A stretch of DNA of 64,000 nt from Alkalinema sp. FACHB-956 (GTDB lineage Bacteria; Cyanobacteriota; Cyanobacteriia; Leptolyngbyales; Leptolyngbyaceae). The position numbers and the translations under genes are program-made. Positions 38,097-46,455 of the stretch are shown here, piece after piece. A model generated the notes under the pieces. The model was not told the origin of the DNA and made no database searches. It worked only from the letters and a program-made list of their open reading frames with translations. How positions within the stretch are numbered: the stretch's first letter is position 1; each line of letters opens with the position of its first letter. The stretch lies in the NCBI RefSeq assembly GCF_014697025.1, contig NZ_JACJRC010000010.1, positions 113,934-177,933 of the forward strand, written 5' to 3'.

Positions 38097-38602
38097 GGGG
38101 CATCTCCTGAGGCAACAATCTGTAATAGCTGTCTGAGTCCATCAACGGTTAATCGATTTGCCTGCGGGACGTGAATTGATACACTTGTTTTGTTGACTTT
38201 CTCTGATTGTCCCCTAATCGACGCCCAATAGCCACAGTATTTAACCAGAGTTTCATGATCAGATTGTACTGTCCACTGTGAAATATCATTTGGGACAACC
38301 ACTACAATCAAGATTCGGGGCACAAGGATGTCTGTTATCCGTAAGTCATCATAGTTTTTCATCTTCAAAGGGTAGCTGAACCCCTTTGGGCCAATGGGGA
38401 AATTACTCATGTAACATTTCAGCTGAACATCAAGCTGTGGACGTGAGATCAGCCCTGAGAAACCCTTACCTTGGATATTAAAGTCAACGCTATCGTCATC
38501 TACATCTGATTTGGACAACTTACAACCCGCAGTTGACGCAACGATTTGGAGATAACCGTTGCTGAATTGTTCTTGTTGCTGAGTGATGTGCATCTTAGCC
38601 AC
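38093..38602 (-). CDS. DUF4365-type protein, PD-(D/E)XK-like
   Basis: A 169-residue protein resembling the DUF4365 family. The pattern Asp40 (DSVDFNI), then Asp58-x-Gln60-x-Lys62 (LDVQLKC) is a compact PD-(D/E)XK-type nuclease signature, followed by YPLKMKNYDDLR and a hydrophobic strand (RILIVVVVP). Members of this family are often found beside restriction or other defence genes. The gene begins at GTG 38602 (ATG 38593 possible), only 8 bases after the amidase stop, and runs into the 373-residue gene with a 4-base overlap. Nuclease activity is an inference from fold signature, not shown. Confidence 0.72.
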   Translation of the reverse strand: MAKMHITQQQEQFSNGYLQIVASTAGCKLSKSDVDDDSVDFNIQGKGFSGLISRPQLDVQLKCYMSNFPIGPKGFSYPLKMKNYDDLRITDILVPRILIVVVVPNDISQWTVQSDHETLVKYCGYWASIRGQSEKVNKTSVSIHVPQANRLTVDGLRQLLQIVASGDAP

Positions 38603-38610
38603 ATTCAGAA

Positions 38611-39957
38611 TTACAACAAGCCAGCGGTTTCATACAACCGGCGGAGAATTCCCAAGATTTTATCGCCGTAGTTCAGATCTTCCCGCCAGCGTCCGCTGAG
38701 TTGACCCACCAACGGTGCAATGCCCCGTGTCACAAAGCGAAACCGTGGATCGACATTTTCCTGCACCAAGGGCTCCGTACTGGCATAGGCTTTCAGGTGT
38801 TGAATATGGGCGCGTACCCCAATCCGCGCACTGGCGAATGATGCACCCTCCGTCCCACCACCGACGGTGCCCAACGCCCCAAAATTATTCTGGCTCGCCT
38901 TAATGTCTCCCCCAAATCGCAGGTAGTTCGTCTCTAAACACATCTGCGCAAAGGCAATATCGTAATCCACGCCTTCGATCGACCCTTCTTCCCGATACAG
39001 TTTGGCAATGTCCGGGTAATCGCGCACCGCTAATTCGTTGTTCGTCTTGAGGAACATCATCATTTGCAGTTCCGTGGTTTTGCCATGTTCCATGATGCGA
39101 TCGAAGGAGCCAGGACAAATTTTCAGGATCGATTTCAAGATCACCGTGCGGGTCTGGGAATCCCAACCAACGGAAATGTTGTAATCCCGCAGTTCGATCG
39201 CCTTAACAAACACGACATTACGATAGGTAATCCGCCGCACCGCTGGCACTTGGGACAGATCAACCCCTAGGCGATCGGCCAGGTCAATGGGAATGTAGGA
39301 GTTTCCATTGACCAAGATTCCCTGTTCACCATAGCTTTGGCCGTTCATATTAATGGTCACCGGCGGATAAACCGGCTGGGGCGGTTGAGACGATTCCACA
39401 TCCTTCAGCCAAGCTTGCACCCCATCGGCAATGCCCAGAGCCAAATCCCGCCGCTGATTTTGGATGATGAAGCGATCGTCGGGATTGGTCAAAAAGCCGA
39501 TTTGCAGTAACAGAGAAGGCGTCACCAACTGACGGCAGAAGGCGAGATTACCAACCCCCACGGTGGTATCCGGCTTGGCTCCGCGATTGGGCAACTGCGG
39601 CACCCGTTTAGTCAACGCCAGCAGCAACAAATCTCCGTGGCGTTTGCGTTGATCATTTTGGTTAATGTAAAAGGCGCTACATCCCCGCACCAAGGGATTG
39701 CTGGCGGAATCGGCATGAATTTCCAGGGAGACATCATCGTTGCGGCCCCGCAGGTTAATCCAATCTAGGGTTTGCTGCAAGCTCAAGTCATCGGGGACAG
39801 CCAACACCTCCAATCTGCGCGATCGTAGTTCCGTTAAGACCATATCCCGCAGCAAAATCATTTCCCGCGCTTCTGTGGTTCCTCCCGCCACAGAACCTGG
39901 ATCGGATTTGCCATTTTCTAATCCCCCGTGGGCTGCGGAAAGAAAGATTCGTCCCAT
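38611..39957 (-). CDS. N-acetylmuramoyl-L-alanine amidase with glucosaminidase-like C-terminus
   Basis: A 448-residue, three-module wall hydrolase. Residues 1-185 are an Amidase_3 zinc hydrolase (FLSAAHGG with metal His10, LEIHADS, and LLLQIGFLTNPDD). Residues ~195-285 look like a copper-amine-oxidase-N type beta module (GQSYGEQGILVNGNSYIPI). Residues ~285-445 resemble an endo-beta-N-acetylglucosaminidase/lysozyme-like fold (AQMCLETNYLRFGG, NNFGALG). It would cut both the peptide stem and the glycan of peptidoglycan. No signal peptide is visible at the N-terminus used; the start at ATG 39957 is directly on the fold. Confidence 0.9.
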   Translation of the reverse strand: MGRIFLSAAHGGLENGKSDPGSVAGGTTEAREMILLRDMVLTELRSRRLEVLAVPDDLSLQQTLDWINLRGRNDDVSLEIHADSASNPLVRGCSAFYINQNDQRKRHGDLLLLALTKRVPQLPNRGAKPDTTVGVGNLAFCRQLVTPSLLLQIGFLTNPDDRFIIQNQRRDLALGIADGVQAWLKDVESSQPPQPVYPPVTINMNGQSYGEQGILVNGNSYIPIDLADRLGVDLSQVPAVRRITYRNVVFVKAIELRDYNISVGWDSQTRTVILKSILKICPGSFDRIMEHGKTTELQMMMFLKTNNELAVRDYPDIAKLYREEGSIEGVDYDIAFAQMCLETNYLRFGGDIKASQNNFGALGTVGGGTEGASFASARIGVRAHIQHLKAYASTEPLVQENVDPRFRFVTRGIAPLVGQLSGRWREDLNYGDKILGILRRLYETAGLL

Positions 39958-40048
39958 ACCGATGTCTTCTATGATGCTTGTCCATTATGGACGAAGAATT
40001 AGGGAATGCAGCGGCAAGCTCACACGGTTCTATTCCCTACCTTCCGGG

Positions 40049-40690
40049 TCAGTTCTTTTGCCGCATCACGTTCACAGCATCCAACGGAGTCCCTAAACAC
40101 GGTTCTTTACGACCATTCTCAACTTGGCGACGGGACACCGCTTCTTGAAAGGTGCGAATCACTTCAGAATCTTTAGGATCTAATAATCGGGCCTCGATCG
40201 TGAACCCAATGCCTTTAGAGGATTGATCGCCGATCGGAAAAGGCCCTGATTGCCAAACACCTTTTTTTTGACCGACGGGCAGAATGATTTCCTCGTAGTA
40301 ATAACGTTTGATGGCGGGGGCGTAGATGCACAACCAGGGACTGTAGCGATCGGGAATCGAGTGAAACGTGCCTTGAAACTTCACCTGCATAGACACTTCA
40401 CTATTATTAGCAGGAGTCAAAATTTTCAGTTGAGCTTGGGCAACCGGATCATGGGTCGTTTTAAAAAAGCCTTGAAAACTTTCAAACAGTTGCGTTGAAG
40501 CCGTCACGATCTCGGCCAGACTCCCCACAACCCCACTCACCACCAGCAATCGACGATTCAAAGGATGCTGCGACAAAATCTCATCCACTGTCTCACCACA
40601 AGTCTCGCCACTAGCCGGGGATGACTGGACAGAAGAATTCGGCGTTCGATCGTCACTTTGATCGTCGCTGGGTTGAGGAGAATCAGCCAT
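40049..40690 (-). CDS. Hypothetical membrane-anchored protein
   Basis: A 213-residue protein. A Ser/Asp/Gln-rich N-terminal stretch of ~38 residues is followed by a weak hydrophobic segment (LLVVSGVVGSLAEIVTAS) and a beta-rich C-terminal part with WLCIYAPAIKRYYYEEI. The latter resembles an Ig-like or carbohydrate-binding sandwich, with no sure family. Not a known enzyme. It lies 91 bases upstream of the amidase on the same strand and may be cotranscribed with it. Confidence 0.68.
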   Translation of the reverse strand: MADSPQPSDDQSDDRTPNSSVQSSPASGETCGETVDEILSQHPLNRRLLVVSGVVGSLAEIVTASTQLFESFQGFFKTTHDPVAQAQLKILTPANNSEVSMQVKFQGTFHSIPDRYSPWLCIYAPAIKRYYYEEIILPVGQKKGVWQSGPFPIGDQSSKGIGFTIEARLLDPKDSEVIRTFQEAVSRRQVENGRKEPCLGTPLDAVNVMRQKN

Positions 40691-40750
40691 GACGTAGACC
40701 TTTCATTCGGTGGGGCGATTCACTAGGTGGGGCGATGGGTAGAATTTCCC

Positions 40751-40789
40751 TGGCTTTACACAGTGGCTTTACACAGTGGCTTTACACAA
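40751..40789. repeat. 13-bp tandem repeat, 3 copies
   Basis: TGGCTTTACACAG occurs three times in tandem (last base differs in the third copy), 60 bases upstream of the hypothetical gene at 40049-40690. No other feature was seen in this 174-base gap. Confidence 0.9.
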
Positions 40790-40864
40790 CAGAGTCAGCG
40801 ACACCCAAACCTTGCTGTCAGGATAATTCGGCCCGATTACTCAATTCACTCTTGGAAAGATAAT

Positions 40865-41527
40865 TTAATATTCCGACCTTTCAGGCGATATTTCAGATTG
40901 GCCGTCGATCGCCGATGCAAGGGATACTGGCGCGTCTAAAAGATATCCCTGGTCGATCGCCGCTTGCAGCAAAGCCTCTACATAGTCACCTAGCACAGGC
41001 GCACCCACTCCGATCGACTGAGCACGGCGGCGCACTTGATCCGCTGTCACCTGATTCTTCTGCCAACTGTGCCCTTGGGTTTGGTAGTTGTGCAGGATAG
41101 GTTGCAGGCGATCGAGGGCTGCGGCGAACTGGGCATCCGCTGTTTCCCTCGCTTCAAATTCCTGCCAGAGCGGATAGAGATCCGCTTGGAGTTCGATCGG
41201 CAATAGGCCAAATAAGCGATCGGCAGCTTGCTGTTCCCGATCGGCTTTAGTCGTCAGAAGCTGCTCGTCATAACAAAAGGTATCGCCTGCATCAATTTCC
41301 ACCAAGTCGTGAATCAGCAGCATTTTCAGCACCCGTAGCAAATCCACGGACTGCGCCGCATATTCCTGTAATACGATCGCCATCATGGCCAAATGCCAGG
41401 AATGTTCTGCATCGTTTTCCCGGCGGGAACCATCGGTCAGCAAAGTATGCCGCAGCACCTGTTTCAGGCGATCGATTTCCAAAATAAACGTCAGTTGTTG
41501 TTGCAGCCGGGGCGAGGCAGGTAGCAT
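40865..41527 (-). CDS. HD-domain hydrolase, YfbR/HDDC2-like
   Basis: A 220-residue phosphohydrolase of the HD_3 type. The metal ligands are His42 (NDAEHSWHLA), the His73-Asp74 doublet (LLIHDLVEIDAGD) and a later Asp (LDRLQPIL). E. coli YfbR, with a similar core, is a 5'-deoxynucleotidase. I chose ATG 41527 because the conserved HD core starts soon after; the open frame further upstream overlaps the adjacent gene and looks like its shadow. Seven bases separate it from the previous gene. Confidence 0.9.
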   Translation of the reverse strand: MLPASPRLQQQLTFILEIDRLKQVLRHTLLTDGSRRENDAEHSWHLAMMAIVLQEYAAQSVDLLRVLKMLLIHDLVEIDAGDTFCYDEQLLTTKADREQQAADRLFGLLPIELQADLYPLWQEFEARETADAQFAAALDRLQPILHNYQTQGHSWQKNQVTADQVRRRAQSIGVGAPVLGDYVEALLQAAIDQGYLLDAPVSLASAIDGQSEISPERSEY

Positions 41528-41534
41528 TGATCGA

Positions 41535-42437
41535 TCACAGAGGGTTATTGTGCGCTCCCATTGTAGAGCTCGGAAGTGTAGCACTCGGATCATCATCAGC
41601 AATCCCAGGTTCACAGTAGCGCTGGGTTGAGGCTGCCTGTTGCAAACTGTAGGAAGCACTGGGTACGAGGATAAACTCGCTGGCTCCGATCGCTTTGGTG
41701 AGATCGAGACGATCGGTCTTCTGTGGAGCTGGCGCATTACCCCAGTCATAGGTATAGCCCAAGCCCGTCCAAGGCACTCCCGGCCCACTGCGAAAACTTT
41801 GGAAGTAGAGATTTTTGTAAAACGCAGGGTAGTCGGCAATATTTTTCACCGTCGGTTTGCTGGCATTACTGGCATCAAACGTCAGTGCACATTGCCGATC
41901 GGTAATACTGGGATTAACGCAGGGACGAAACAGATCCGTCGGACTGACCCACATTTCCACAAACAGGTCATACGGCCAATCGGGATGGAGTCCTAGGTAT
42001 TGCTTGAGCCGCTGGTTGAGATCGGAGATCGAGGCGTGGGGATATTTTTTTAAATAGTTTTGGCAGAATTCCTTCACCTGCGGGGCCGCCGTCACCCAGA
42101 CCACAAACGCTTCACTGGCCGATGTATGGGTGGTGGGTTTGATGAAGCGATCGTAGGCCGCTTGGCTTTTCCAAGTCACCACCAGCAGCCGGGTTTTATT
42201 GGCATTCCACACCAGTTTGGGATTGTCCGGCGTAATCGGCCAGAGGGAATCTACATTTTCCCCCGGTTCCACCTTGGCCGCATCCTGCACCGCAGATTGG
42301 TAGAGAGGATTTACCTGCGGTTGCGGTTGTGGTTGCGGTACCGATGGTGCAGGTGATTGAGCCAACCCTCGGCAGGGAATCAAGGATACTGCACCTAAGG
42401 CAAACGCTAGCCAGAATCTTTGCAGAGAACGTTTCAT
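41535..42437 (-). CDS. Secreted protein, cyanobacterial, function unknown
   Basis: A 300-residue protein with a signal peptide (ALGAVSLIPCRGLAQS) and a Pro/Gln-rich linker (PQPQPQPQ). The rest has four or more cysteines, likely paired in the periplasm, and blocks such as YPFAFYKNLYFQSF-like segments typical of conserved cyanobacterial hypotheticals. I recognise no enzyme motif. It is the first gene of a minus-strand pair with the HD hydrolase (7-base gap). Confidence 0.72.
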   Translation of the reverse strand: MKRSLQRFWLAFALGAVSLIPCRGLAQSPAPSVPQPQPQPQVNPLYQSAVQDAAKVEPGENVDSLWPITPDNPKLVWNANKTRLLVVTWKSQAAYDRFIKPTTHTSASEAFVVWVTAAPQVKEFCQNYLKKYPHASISDLNQRLKQYLGLHPDWPYDLFVEMWVSPTDLFRPCVNPSITDRQCALTFDASNASKPTVKNIADYPAFYKNLYFQSFRSGPGVPWTGLGYTYDWGNAPAPQKTDRLDLTKAIGASEFILVPSASYSLQQAASTQRYCEPGIADDDPSATLPSSTMGAHNNPL

Positions 42438-42757
42438 CCTGATTGCACCCTCATCGTGGCTGAAAGATTTCCTTTTAGGGTAGACAATCTCGCTGCAAAT
42501 TTCCAGATCATACCTGACCAGCTAACAGTTATGGGGAAATTGGTATTAAATTAGTACATAAAAACTATAAAAGAGGGTTAAGTACGCTAAATCTGTTTGA
42601 AGCACGCTAAATCTAATGTATGCATGTCTACCGCGTTCTATTCGCCCAGGTAAACCGATTCCTGCCGAAAACCGACTGGAAAACGATCGGATCGATCGCC
42701 CAAAAATCCTGTTAAAGTTTAGCCATTCAACCTGAACTGTCCAACCTGCGCACTGCC
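42438..42757. other. 320-bp divergent intergenic region before dnaG
   Basis: Holds the promoters of dnaG and of the secreted-protein gene. AGTACGCTAAATCTGTTTGA (42581-42600) recurs partly as AGCACGCTAAATCT (42601-42614), a 20-base-spaced imperfect direct repeat. Otherwise nothing was recognised. Confidence 0.5.
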
Positions 42758-44692
42758 ATGAACGTTCCTCGTCTGCATCCAGACACGATCGAAGCTGTCA
42801 AAGAGCGTGCTGATATCTACGATGTCGTTTCGGAACATGTCGTCCTGAAAAAGCAGGGCAAAGATTTTGTTGGTTTCTGCCCCTTCCACGACGACAAACG
42901 CAATCCCAGCTTCAGCGTTTCCCCCAGCAAACAGTTTTATTACTGCTTTAGCTGCGGGGCGGGGGGCAACGCGATCAAATTTTTGATGGAGATTGGCAAA
43001 CGCAATTTCAGCGAAGTGGTGCTGGATTTGGCCAAAAAGTACCAAGTTCCGGTGAAAACCCTGGACGTGGAACAACGGCAGGAACTTCAGCGCCAACTCT
43101 CCGTGCGGGAGCAACTGTACGAAATTCTGGCCCTGACTGCAAAGTTCTACGAATATGCCCTGCGGCAACCGACGGGGCAGACCGCACTCAATTATTTAAT
43201 CCAGCAGCGGCAGCTTTCGGAAGAAACGATTCAGCAATTCCAGCTCGGCTATGCACCGGGCGGCTGGGAAACCCTCTACGGCTATTTGGTAGAGCAGAAA
43301 AAATATCCCGTGGCCTTGGTGGAGCAGGCCGGATTGCTGGTACCGCGCAAGGAAGGTGGCGGTTTTTACGATCGTTTCCGGGATCGCTTGATGATTCCAA
43401 TTTTGGATCTGCAAGGTCGGGTGATTGGCTTTGGGGGCCGATCGCTGGGCGATGAGCAACCGAAATATCTCAACTCGCCGGAAACCGAACTGTTTGACAA
43501 GGGCAAAACCCTCTACGGATTGGACAAAGCCCGCGCCGCGATCGCCAAAACCGACCAAGCGATCGTAGTGGAAGGCTATTTTGATGTGATTGCCCTGCAC
43601 GCCGCCGGGATTACCAGTGCCGTCGCGTCCTTGGGCACCGCCTTGGGCAGCCACCAAGTCCGACAACTCCTGCGCTACACCGAATCCAAACGGGTAGTGT
43701 TTAACTTCGATGCCGATCGGGCAGGCGTCCAGGCCACGGAACGGGCGATCGGGGAAGTGGCCAACCTGGCCTACCAAGGTGATGTGCAATTACGGATCCT
43801 CAATATTCCCGACGGCAAGGATCCCGATGAATTCTTAAAACACCACGCCACGGCTGATTATGAGCGATTGCTGGATAATGCGCCCCTGTGGATCGATTGG
43901 CAAATCCAGCAGGCGATCCACCCCCGAAACCTCCAGCAGCCCGATCAGATGCAGGCGGCCACGGAGGAATTGGTCAAATTACTGGGAAATTTACCTAATC
44001 CGACCTTAAGAACCTATTACATCCAGAAATGCTCGGAATTACTCGGCCAGGGCAATACCCGACTCGTCCGGCAGATCGAAGAGAATCTACGGCTCCAGGT
44101 TAAAGGGCAACGCTGGCACGGTCGATCGGCCAAATGGCAAACTCCCGGTGACCGATCGCTTCTGGAAGAAGCCGAGTCCCAACTGTTGCAACTGTATCTC
44201 CATGCCCCCCAGCATCGTTCCACAATTGTGGAAGTCTTGGAAGAGCGCGATTTGGAATTCAGCCAGTCCCACCATCGTTTTCTCTGGCGACAAATTTTAG
44301 AAATTCAAGCCGCGAATCCCACCGCCTCAGAATTTGTCGCGCCGGATGCGCCAGATTTGTTGACTTTGCTGCGCGATCGCTGCACTGAGTTCCCCACGGA
44401 AATGACGCAGGTGTATCGCCTGTTTGAACTGGATGAAAAAACCACCACGGATATTCAGCGGGCGGAACTAGTGATTCGTACAGCCGCCGCTGCCATGGAG
44501 CGGGTCATGTGCGAAAAGCGTCGCCGACATTTTCTCGATTTGTGGAAAAATACTGACTTCGTGACGTCCCCGGATCTGGGGCAGTATTACCAGCAAAAAG
44601 TTTACGCCGAAGATCAACGGATTCGTGAACTCGATCGGCAGCGGCAAGTGAACTTTTCCGATCTCGTGCTCAGCCCTTGGGTAGGCGAGTGA
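42758..44692 (+). CDS. dnaG: DNA primase
   Basis: A 644-residue primase that lays RNA primers at the replication fork. The N-terminal zinc finger is Cys41-x2-His44...Cys63-x2-Cys66 (CHC2 type). The RNA polymerase TOPRIM core has VVEGYFDVIALH and FNFDADRAGVQA. The C-terminal domain, which contacts the DnaB helicase, fills the last ~180 residues. The ATG at 42758 starts at the canonical position and lies just after AACTGTCC. A palindromic element follows the stop. Confidence 0.97.
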   Translation: MNVPRLHPDTIEAVKERADIYDVVSEHVVLKKQGKDFVGFCPFHDDKRNPSFSVSPSKQFYYCFSCGAGGNAIKFLMEIGKRNFSEVVLDLAKKYQVPVKTLDVEQRQELQRQLSVREQLYEILALTAKFYEYALRQPTGQTALNYLIQQRQLSEETIQQFQLGYAPGGWETLYGYLVEQKKYPVALVEQAGLLVPRKEGGGFYDRFRDRLMIPILDLQGRVIGFGGRSLGDEQPKYLNSPETELFDKGKTLYGLDKARAAIAKTDQAIVVEGYFDVIALHAAGITSAVASLGTALGSHQVRQLLRYTESKRVVFNFDADRAGVQATERAIGEVANLAYQGDVQLRILNIPDGKDPDEFLKHHATADYERLLDNAPLWIDWQIQQAIHPRNLQQPDQMQAATEELVKLLGNLPNPTLRTYYIQKCSELLGQGNTRLVRQIEENLRLQVKGQRWHGRSAKWQTPGDRSLLEEAESQLLQLYLHAPQHRSTIVEVLEERDLEFSQSHHRFLWRQILEIQAANPTASEFVAPDAPDLLTLLRDRCTEFPTEMTQVYRLFELDEKTTTDIQRAELVIRTAAAAMERVMCEKRRRHFLDLWKNTDFVTSPDLGQYYQQKVYAEDQRIRELDRQRQVNFSDLVLSPWVGE

Positions 44693-44700
44693 CGCCAAAC

Positions 44701-44764
44701 AGAAACCGGGGTTCTTTGGCAAATTTAGGCAAGAAGCCTAGTTGTCCGTAGAACCCCGGTTTCT
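44701..44764. repeat. 15-bp inverted repeat, AGAAACCGGGGTTCT type
   Basis: AGAAACCGGGGTTCT (44701-44715) and its exact reverse complement (44750-44764) enclose 34 bases, between convergent dnaG and the pentapeptide gene. Elements of the form AGAAACC-GGTTTCT are frequent dispersed repeats in filamentous cyanobacteria and often act as intergenic hairpins or terminators. There is no clear T-run after either arm. Confidence 0.75.
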
Positions 44765-44787
44765 AACATCCCCAACGCTAGTCGCGC

Positions 44788-45315
44788 CTATTCATCGCAA
44801 TACAGCGTTTCGCGAGTCTCTCGACCTGTGACGGAATTGCGGCCTGTGGCCAACTTGCAGAGCAACAGCCGCGTATCTTCCCGCATCTGGGTATCGGTGA
44901 AGTCCGCACCGTCAATCTTCGAACTCTCGAACTTGGCATTGAACGCAAAGGCCCCTTCCAAATTGGCATCGCTCAAGTCCGCCTCAGAAATGCGGGCACT
45001 GTCCAACGTGGCATTCCGCAGATCCGCACCCACGAGGTTCGATGCTTCCAAATTCGCAGCAAAAAAGCTGACCCCTTGCAGGTTGGCATGGCTAAAATTT
45101 GATTCCCGCAGGTTGGCATGGTTGAAGCTGGAATCGGTTAAATTCCGGTTAGAAAAATCTCGGCCTACCAGAAATTCCTTGTTATAGTCCTCTGCCCAGG
45201 CTGGAGTCAGCGTGCACAGTAACCCGATCGCGACGATCGCCACCCACAATGCCAAGCGCTGAAACTGTGCAGCAAGCTTTTCAATCCGTATTTCGGTACG
45301 CATTTCGGTACGCAT
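44788..45315 (-). CDS. Pentapeptide repeat protein, lumenal type
   Basis: A 175-residue protein. A signal peptide (hydrophobic run to TPAWA) is followed by the mature EDYNKEFLVGRDFS and about 13 A(D/N)LxX pentapeptide units (residues ~60-140), which form a right-handed beta-helix. A Cys-containing tail (LLLCKLATG, TLYCDE) ends the protein. This is the layout of thylakoid-lumen pentapeptide proteins of cyanobacteria and plants, whose role is unknown. The start is unclear because a 12-bp tandem duplication gives two in-frame ATGs (45315 and 45303). Confidence 0.9.
   Translation of the reverse strand: MRTEMRTEIRIEKLAAQFQRLALWVAIVAIGLLCTLTPAWAEDYNKEFLVGRDFSNRNLTDSSFNHANLRESNFSHANLQGVSFFAANLEASNLVGADLRNATLDSARISEADLSDANLEGAFAFNAKFESSKIDGADFTDTQMREDTRLLLCKLATGRNSVTGRETRETLYCDE
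45290..45315. repeat. 12-bp direct duplication that doubles a start codon
   Basis: ATTTCGGTACGC repeats twice (45290-45301 and 45302-45313). On the minus strand each copy supplies an in-frame ATG, giving the odd N-terminus MRTEMRTE. Confidence 0.85.
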
Positions 45316-45406
45316 TCACCAACTGAATCTTTTCAAACAATCTGCCTATTCTTAGATCGTACATCGGTGGGGCACGGTCGTAACTCGGGGAATCCTAGAA
45401 AAGACC

Positions 45407-45874
45407 GTGAGCAACACAGCCATGAGCAGTCCCTCTTCTACCCATCCCACCCCCGATCCTGGCCTCCTAGGAGAACAGTTAGTGGCCCAATGGGTCGCCA
45501 CAAAAGGCGGCACTGTCCTGTATCAGCGCTGGCATTGCCGCTTTGGCGAATTAGATGTCGTGGCACTCAATGCCGCTGGCGATCTAATCTTCATCGAAGT
45601 CAAAACCCGCCAGCCCTACAACTGGGATTCCGATGGCTCCCTCGCCGTCACCCGTCAGAAGCAAACCAAACTCTGGAAAACCGCCCAAATATTTCTGCTC
45701 AAACATCCCCAGCACCGCGATCGCCCCTGCCGGTTTGATCTTGCGTTGGTTCATTGTTCTCCCCGATCGCACAGCCAACCCGATCACCCTGGATTTAGCC
45801 GCACGATCGCAAACTACCACTTAACTTTGGTGAATTATTTAATCAACGCCTTGGAATTTAACCAGCGTATCTAA
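45407..45874 (+). CDS. YraN-family (UPF0102) nuclease-like protein
   Basis: A 155-residue protein of the UPF0102/YraN family, widespread and of unclear role, related to Holliday-junction resolvase folds. The PD-(D/E)XK signature is visible: Asp50 (GELDVVAL), Glu64-x-Lys66 (FIEVKTR), with the YQRWHCRFGE block before it. GTG 45407 or ATG 45422 may be the start; both keep the fold intact. No operon partner is obvious. Confidence 0.88.
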   Translation: MSNTAMSSPSSTHPTPDPGLLGEQLVAQWVATKGGTVLYQRWHCRFGELDVVALNAAGDLIFIEVKTRQPYNWDSDGSLAVTRQKQTKLWKTAQIFLLKHPQHRDRPCRFDLALVHCSPRSHSQPDHPGFSRTIANYHLTLVNYLINALEFNQRI

Positions 45875-45894
45875 CTGACCTGCAACGAATCCCG

Positions 45895-45952
45895 ATGGAA
45901 CTAAATGGAACTAAACTGACTGAATTGATTCGCTCAAGAGTGATTCGCTCAA
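45895..45952. repeat. Cluster of short tandem duplications
   Basis: ATGGAACTAA occurs twice in tandem (45895-45914) and TGATTCGCTCAA twice with 15-base spacing (45926 and 45941). Further down, CTCAACC recurs at 45973-45987. The stretch is the 3' flank of the YraN-type gene. Confidence 0.7.
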
Positions 45953-46065
45953 TTCAGTCCTTACCTAGCTTGCTCAACCCACTCAACCCAAGCATTTAAC
46001 GCCTAGGCAACCTCATAAAACCGAGAATCTGCTCATCATAAGCACTTCTCCGCTCACCACCTGCC

Positions 46066-46455
46066 CTAAGCTAAGGTCTCAGGGCAATAACCTAAACCCT
46101 GCACAAACTGGCCTCGAAAGGCTTCGATTTCCGCCCGATCGGGTTGGCCATGGGACACCACTGCTATTTGGTAGCGTTGCATCACATCGATCGGCATCTG
46201 GCCCATCTCTAACCCCCAAAGGGCCATCTGGACACGAACATTGGGTTCATAGGGAATGCCCAGCTCATTCAGGAAGGCGCGAAAATCACCATCCTGCTGC
46301 GGGTTAAGTGGGTGTTCAAACTTAACTCGCACCACCCATCCATCAATTTGATGAATCACCGTCATGAAGAGAAGCGGCAATTGGGTATTCGCATGCAGAA
46401 ACTCAACAATCCGAAGGGTGAGGCTGGCATTCGCAAGGTAGTAAAGATAATCCAT
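46066..46455 (-). CDS. Hypothetical protein, cyanobacterial
   Basis: A 129-residue soluble protein with no motif I recognise. The start at ATG 46455 is supported by GAGGA eight bases upstream; a longer frame to 46554 lacks this and would add an unlikely hydrophobic N-terminus. It begins MDYLYYLANASLTL and has several aromatic/hydrophobic positions, alpha/beta by eye. Codon use matches the neighbourhood, so it looks real; function unknown. Confidence 0.65.
   Translation of the reverse strand: MDYLYYLANASLTLRIVEFLHANTQLPLLFMTVIHQIDGWVVRVKFEHPLNPQQDGDFRAFLNELGIPYEPNVRVQMALWGLEMGQMPIDVMQRYQIAVVSHGQPDRAEIEAFRGQFVQGLGYCPETLA

Noticed and set aside
41528..41839. 104-codon N-terminal extension of the HD hydrolase
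   Set aside because: It runs through the end of the adjacent secreted-protein gene in another frame.
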